Positions 60,197 through 64,000 of a stretch of 64,000 nucleotides of DNA are shown here, in pieces. This DNA is from an uncultured Bacteroidaceae bacterium (GTDB taxonomy: Bacteria; Bacteroidota; Bacteroidia; Bacteroidales; Bacteroidaceae), in the NCBI GenBank assembly GCA_934394435.1, contig CAKRRN010000008.1, positions 1-64,000 of the forward strand, read 5' to 3'. The first letter of the stretch is position 1. Each line of letters starts with the position of its first letter. The notes under the pieces are model-generated. The model saw only the letters and a program-made list of their open reading frames with translations. It searched no databases and was not told the origin of the DNA. The translations under genes and the position numbers were made by a program.

Positions 60197-61516
60197 TTAC
60201 TTTATCATGTCACAGCCCATATAGGGTACAAGTGCTTTAGGTATGCGAATACCCTCCTCTGTCTGATTATTCTCCAGCAGAGCCGCTACAATACGAGGCA
60301 GCGCCAAAGCGGAGCCATTCAGTGTATGCGCTAGCTCTGTTTTCTTGTCGGCAGTACGGCGTACACGGCACTTCAGGCGATTGGCTTGATACGTATCAAA
60401 ATTGCTTACCGAACTAACCTCAAGCCAACGCTTCTGAGCCTCAGAATATACCTCGAAGTCATAACAGATACTGCTGGTAAAGCTCATGTCTCCACCGCAA
60501 AGACGCAGGATACGGTACGGCAGTTCCAATTTCTTGAGCAACCCTTCCACGTGTGCAAGCATCTCCTTGTGTGAGGCATCAGAATGCTCAGGAGTGTCTA
60601 TACGTACGATCTCTATCTTGCTAAACTCATGTAAGCGGTTCAAGCCACGCACATCCTTACCATAACTACCTGCCTCACGACGGAAGCATTCAGTATAAGC
60701 ACAGTTTTTGATGGGCAGGTCTTTCTCATCGATAATAACATCACGATAGATATTTGTCACAGGCACCTCTGCCGTGGGGATAAGATAGAGATCATCTACT
60801 TCACAATGATACATCTGACCTTCCTTATCAGGCAACTGACCCGTGCCGTAACCACTTGCTTGGTTTACCACCGTAGGAGGCATTATCTCTTCGTAGCCTG
60901 CAGCTCTTGCTTCGTCCAGGAAGAAATTTATAAGCGCGCGCTGGAGTCTTGCCCCTTGTCCGCGATAGACTGGGAAACCAGCACCCGTAATCTTCACCCC
61001 TAAATCGAAATCAATCAGATTATACTTCTTAGCCAACTCCCAATGAGGCAGACGAGCACTTTCTATCACAGGATTAGCATCCCAATTCCCTACGGTGTCT
61101 TTTCCTTCCACACACTCCTTGAGCGAGCTTTTCACTACCCAATTATCCTCTGCACCCGTACCTTCTGGAACAATATCGTACGGAATATTGGGAATTGTGC
61201 AAAGCAAAGCTACAAGATTGCGCTCAGCTTCCGACTTCTTGTCTTCCAACTGGCGATTGGTTTCCTTCAGTTTTGCCACCTCTGCCTTCACAGCATCAGC
61301 TTCCTCCTTTTTACCTTGTTTCATCAGTCCACCTATCTCTGCAGCCATCTTCTTGGCTTTTGATAGGTTTTCATCTAATTCTGCCTGAGTCAGGCGACGG
61401 GTCTTGTCGAAACTAATGACTTCCTCTATTGTCTTGGCAGCATTGGGGAAATGCTTCTTTTCCAGACCACGTACCACGCGGTCTTTCTCTTCGGTAATGA
61501 GTTTTAGCGTAAGCAT
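60197..61516 (-). CDS. serS: Seryl-tRNA synthetase
   Basis: A 439-aa class II synthetase charging tRNA-Ser. The N-terminal coiled-coil arm (about residues 30-105) binds the tRNA long arm. Motif 2 is TECFRREAGSYGKDVRGLNRLHEF, written here as TECFRREAG then YGKDVRGLNRLHEF; motif 3 is ALALPRIVAALLENNQTEEG. Its length is normal. The likely promoter with a palindrome lies at 61552-61607. Confidence 0.97.
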   Translation of the reverse strand: MLTLKLITEEKDRVVRGLEKKHFPNAAKTIEEVISFDKTRRLTQAELDENLSKAKKMAAEIGGLMKQGKKEEADAVKAEVAKLKETNRQLEDKKSEAERNLVALLCTIPNIPYDIVPEGTGAEDNWVVKSSLKECVEGKDTVGNWDANPVIESARLPHWELAKKYNLIDFDLGVKITGAGFPVYRGQGARLQRALINFFLDEARAAGYEEIMPPTVVNQASGYGTGQLPDKEGQMYHCEVDDLYLIPTAEVPVTNIYRDVIIDEKDLPIKNCAYTECFRREAGSYGKDVRGLNRLHEFSKIEIVRIDTPEHSDASHKEMLAHVEGLLKKLELPYRILRLCGGDMSFTSSICYDFEVYSEAQKRWLEVSSVSNFDTYQANRLKCRVRRTADKKTELAHTLNGSALALPRIVAALLENNQTEEGIRIPKALVPYMGCDMIK

Positions 61517-61551
61517 ATCTTTATGTTATAATTCTTTCATTTTAACAAGCA

Positions 61552-61607
61552 CAAAGTTACTACTATTTCACGAAATAGACAGAACGAGCATACCTAAATT
61601 TAGGTAT
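61552..61607 (-). promoter_or_regulatory. serS promoter box with upstream 18-bp palindrome
   Basis: TAACTTTG on the minus strand (61552-61559) fits the -7 element. Upstream at 61590-61607 is a perfect palindrome, ATACCTAAATTTAGGTAT, which could be an operator or activator site. Confidence 0.5.
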
Positions 61608-61610
61608 AAA

Positions 61611-61655
61611 CAAAAAAGGGAGTGCATATGTACTACATACGCACCCCTTTTTTTT
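61611..61655 (-). terminator. Terminator after rpmA (bidirectional)
   Basis: On the minus strand GGGGTGCGTATG and CATATGCACTCCC pair around a short loop and are followed by TTTTTTG. On the plus strand a long T run also follows. It closes the rplU-rpmA operon before serS. Confidence 0.88.
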
Positions 61656-61737
61656 ACTTTTTTTTCGGCAAAAGTTTCTTACTTCGACTTACCTCGAAGA
61701 AAGTCTTCTTGTCTACCTATTTTTATACAGATTCAAG

Positions 61738-62001
61738 TTATGCCTCTGCTACAGGTACCACGCTTACTGTGCTACGATCTCTACGACCCTTCTTAAACTC
61801 CACAGTACCGTCTACCAAAGCATAGAGAGTATCATCCTTACCCATACCAACATTCTGACCAGGATAATGACGAGTACCACGCTGGCGGACAATCACATTA
61901 CCAGCAATACACTTCTCACCACCGAATATCTTCACACCGAGTCGCTGTGCTGCAGACTCACGACCGTTCTTAGAACTGCCGACACCTTTTTTATGTGCCA
62001 T
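61738..62001 (-). CDS. rpmA: 50S ribosomal protein L27
   Basis: An 87-aa ribosomal protein whose N-terminus reaches the peptidyl-transferase centre. It starts MAHKKGVGSSKNGRESAAQRLG and contains GNVIVRQRGTRHYPGQNVGMGKDDTL, the L27 signature. No N-terminal Firmicutes-type extension is present. It follows rplU by 25 bp in the usual L21-L27 order. Confidence 0.98.
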   Translation of the reverse strand: MAHKKGVGSSKNGRESAAQRLGVKIFGGEKCIAGNVIVRQRGTRHYPGQNVGMGKDDTLYALVDGTVEFKKGRRDRSTVSVVPVAEA

Positions 62002-62026
62002 TTCTTGTTTCTCCTCAGTTTAATTG

Positions 62027-62344
62027 TTAAGCGATAACTTCCTTGATAGTCAACTCAGTAAACTGCTGACGATGACCGTTCAACTTACGATAGCCCTTAC
62101 GACGCTTCTTGTGGAACACCAGTACCTTGTCACCCTTTACCAGAGTTGACTTCACCTCTGCCACCACTTTAGCACCCTCCACAGTGGGAGCACCCACGGT
62201 GATGTTGCCATCCTTGTCTACCAACAACACTTTCTCAAACTCAACAGTCTGACCAGCCTCTGCAGTTGCCATGTGATGCACGAACAACTTCTTTCCAGCC
62301 TCTGCCTTGAACTGCTGACCGTTAATCTCTACGATTGCGTACAT
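62027..62344 (-). CDS. rplU: 50S ribosomal protein L21
   Basis: A 105-aa protein of the large subunit: MYAIVEINGQQFKAEAGKKL at the start and HKKRRKGYRKLNGHRQQFTE near the end are L21 hallmarks. It is the first gene of the L21-L27 operon, with a promoter box at 62431 and a leader of about 80 nt that can form small hairpins. Confidence 0.98.
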   Translation of the reverse strand: MYAIVEINGQQFKAEAGKKLFVHHMATAEAGQTVEFEKVLLVDKDGNITVGAPTVEGAKVVAEVKSTLVKGDKVLVFHKKRRKGYRKLNGHRQQFTELTIKEVIA

Positions 62345-62430
62345 TTTTTATTATTATTAAACGGGTTTTGACCGCAGGGCGAAGCCAACTCGTGGCTCAC
62401 TTTTATAGCCTGTGCGGCATAATTCGGCTG

Positions 62431-62438
62431 CAAAAGTA
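62431..62438 (-). promoter_or_regulatory. -7 box of the rplU-rpmA operon
   Basis: TACTTTTG on the minus strand fits TAnnTTTG. A TTTAGG about 17 bases upstream may be the -33 element. The transcript would carry a GC-rich leader of about 80 nt before rplU. Confidence 0.55.
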
Positions 62439-62536
62439 CAACTTTCTGCCTAAACGAGCAAAATTTTCTTTCTCTTTTTTACATTTACAATCGAAAGCGG
62501 TTCTGACATATTATCGTGTCATACTATAGCCACACA

Positions 62537-63940
62537 TTATTTTCTCATCCATCGGTCCGTACGGAAACGAAGCAAAAAGATGATGCCACGAAAAGTGAGT
62601 TCCACAGCCATGGCTATCCACACACCCTGCAATCCCATACTGCCAGCCAACAAAGAGGCAAGAACAATACGCACCACCCATATACTGCCCAAATTCATAG
62701 TGCAAGGAACCAGCGTGTCTCCTGCACCCACAAATACACCATAGCATACAATGCTGGCAGCAAACATAGGCTCTGCAAAAGCTTCGATACGAAGAACGCT
62801 TACCGTCAATCCTCTCACAGCCTCATCTGGAGTCATCAGAGTCATTAGCGCAGGTGAGAACACATACATCACAATCGCCATAAAGGTCATAACGGCTATT
62901 CCCATACCAACGCTTATACGTCCGAAACTACGTGCTAAACGAAGTCTCTTGGCTCCCAAACTCTGCCCCACAAGAGCTGTAGCCGCATCCGAAATGCCAT
63001 AGCCTGGCATGTAACAGAGCGCCTCTACCGTGATGCCAAAACTATTGGCGGCAATGGCAATCGTACCGAGTGGGGCAACGATAATAGTACTCACTATCTG
63101 GGCACCACACAGCACTACATGCTCAACTGCAAGAGGGAAAGCTATGCGCAGGGCTTTTGCAAGCGTCTGCCCTTGTGGGCGAAACGTACCTGTATCTTGA
63201 CACAGATTGAGTTCACGACTGCGCACACAAACAAACCAACACATGGCAAGCGAGCAAACCACAAAAGCCAGCAGAGTGCCCAACCCTGCTCCCACTACCC
63301 CAAGACCTGCACCAGGAATAACAATCCCGCACACCTCTCGAGTTGGAAAAATAAGAAAGAGATTGAAAACAACATCAAGCAGACACATGAGGATGTTCAA
63401 GAAACTGGGCACATGCATATTTCCGCTACAGCGAAGCATTCCGCTACAGAGCGAATTCAGTTGGGAAAACGGAATTCCAAGACTGAAGATCAAGAAATAC
63501 ATTGATGCATCGTGACATATTTCCTCTCCTCCACCCAACCAATGCGGAAGATACGAACTGATGGCAACACCGATAGCACTAAGCGTAAGAGCGAAAAAGA
63601 GGCAAGAGATAAAACTCTGCCGCAACACGTGACGAGCCTCTGCCATTTCACCTGCTCCTATCCTATGTGCCACCTGGACGTAGAAACCCACGCTGGCAGA
63701 AGAACACAGACTACCAAAGAGCCAGAGCGTAGTACTCACCAGTCCAATGCTGGCACTCGCCTTGGCACCAAGGCTACCCACCATGCTGGCATCTATGTAC
63801 TGCATGAGAATATGTACCAGCTGAGCCATCATGCTGGGCAAACTGAGCAAAGCCGCCAGCATAAGCTGATGGCTTCCCGTCATCTTCTCACCATTACGAA
63901 TACGAGCGAGAAGCGAATCCTTATATTGAGTATAACTCAT
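62537..63940 (-). CDS. MATE family efflux transporter (second copy type)
   Basis: A 467-aa transporter with 12 hydrophobic segments and NorM-like features (MLAALLSLPSMMAQLVHILMQ, YIDASMVGSLGAKASASIGLV). It is not a close copy of the MATE at 43889. The start overlaps the stop of the partial upstream gene (ATGA), so it belongs to a coupled operon extending beyond the window. Confidence 0.92.
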   Translation of the reverse strand: MSYTQYKDSLLARIRNGEKMTGSHQLMLAALLSLPSMMAQLVHILMQYIDASMVGSLGAKASASIGLVSTTLWLFGSLCSSASVGFYVQVAHRIGAGEMAEARHVLRQSFISCLFFALTLSAIGVAISSYLPHWLGGGEEICHDASMYFLIFSLGIPFSQLNSLCSGMLRCSGNMHVPSFLNILMCLLDVVFNLFLIFPTREVCGIVIPGAGLGVVGAGLGTLLAFVVCSLAMCWFVCVRSRELNLCQDTGTFRPQGQTLAKALRIAFPLAVEHVVLCGAQIVSTIIVAPLGTIAIAANSFGITVEALCYMPGYGISDAATALVGQSLGAKRLRLARSFGRISVGMGIAVMTFMAIVMYVFSPALMTLMTPDEAVRGLTVSVLRIEAFAEPMFAASIVCYGVFVGAGDTLVPCTMNLGSIWVVRIVLASLLAGSMGLQGVWIAMAVELTFRGIIFLLRFRTDRWMRK

Positions 63941-64000
63941 GCCAGACTATTCACATACGTCTCAATGCGCAAGGCTGCCTGCATAAGTCTGGCCCTCTGC
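63937..64000 (-). CDS. Partial gene: last 20 codons of an upstream protein
   Basis: On the minus strand an open frame enters from the window edge and ends in TGA at 63937-63939, overlapping the MATE start as ATGA. The visible C-terminus is QRARLMQAALRIETYVNSLA, helical in character. The identity cannot be told. Confidence 0.55.
   Translation of the reverse strand, partial: QRARLMQAALRIETYVNSLA

Overview
The window comes from the chromosome of a member of the Bacteroidales, most likely a Prevotellaceae-type bacterium. The grounds are promoters of the Bacteroidetes form TTG/TTTG-N19..20-TAnnTTTG, and protein families largely confined to this phylum: DUF4199 with a GT2, the DUF6452/DUF6048 pair, DUF5063, a CBM20-GH77 amylomaltase, and a fused PyrK-like/GltD protein. 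This assignment rests on gene content alone.

Region 1 (1-10.1 kb) starts with SRP RNA and tRNA-Thr on the minus strand. A long plus-strand run follows: DUF4199 membrane protein, GT2 glycosyltransferase, DUF6452 lipoprotein, DUF6048 protein, MntP, ApbE, a Crp-type regulator, an M3 peptidase, dCMP deaminase and an S41 peptidase, ending in a strong hairpin terminator.

Region 2 (10.1-22.9 kb) is an AT-richer accessory island. A tightly packed minus-strand operon (21670 down to 10930) encodes a DUF4007 protein, a 1074-aa P-loop ATPase, a PAPS-reductase-like enzyme with a cysteine cluster, a PLD-nuclease/DEAD helicase, a 78-aa protein, a Rad50/DndD-like ATPase with a CxxC hook, a 187-aa unknown and a small membrane protein, then a terminator. 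It looks like a DNA-sulfur-modification-type (Dnd-like) defence system, but recognisable DndA, DndB, DndE, PglZ and methyltransferase genes are absent. It is the best candidate for an undescribed system here. A 152-bp MITE with perfect 5-bp target duplications lies upstream.

Region 3 (22.9-43.8 kb), minus strand: GH78 rhamnosidase, GH77 amylomaltase, a 1.2-kb noncoding stretch (candidate small RNA, second MITE, palindromes), Mfd, a kinase/RapZ-C/nucleotidyltransferase triple fusion (probably MurNAc recycling), an ABC exporter pair, RsmE, a nucleoside transporter, an RlmI-type methyltransferase, a RNase D-like exonuclease and a DUF5063 protein.

Region 4 (43.9-64 kb): MATE transporter, FadL-type porin, a Gly/Tyr-rich secreted protein, PrmA (plus strand), a LolC/E-type permease, an aminotransferase and a TrpB2-type tryptophan synthase. 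A repeat-rich gap follows (11-bp tandem array, small lipoprotein, degenerate third MITE, palindrome array). Then come nucleoside phosphorylase, a PD40-like protein, DUF486, the PyrK-like/GltD fusion, SerS, L27, L21, a second MATE and the last 20 codons of a further gene.

The flanks are ordinary housekeeping. The unusual material is the defence operon, the MITE family, the palindrome and 11-bp repeat arrays, a three-copy hairpin repeat, and the triple-fusion gene.
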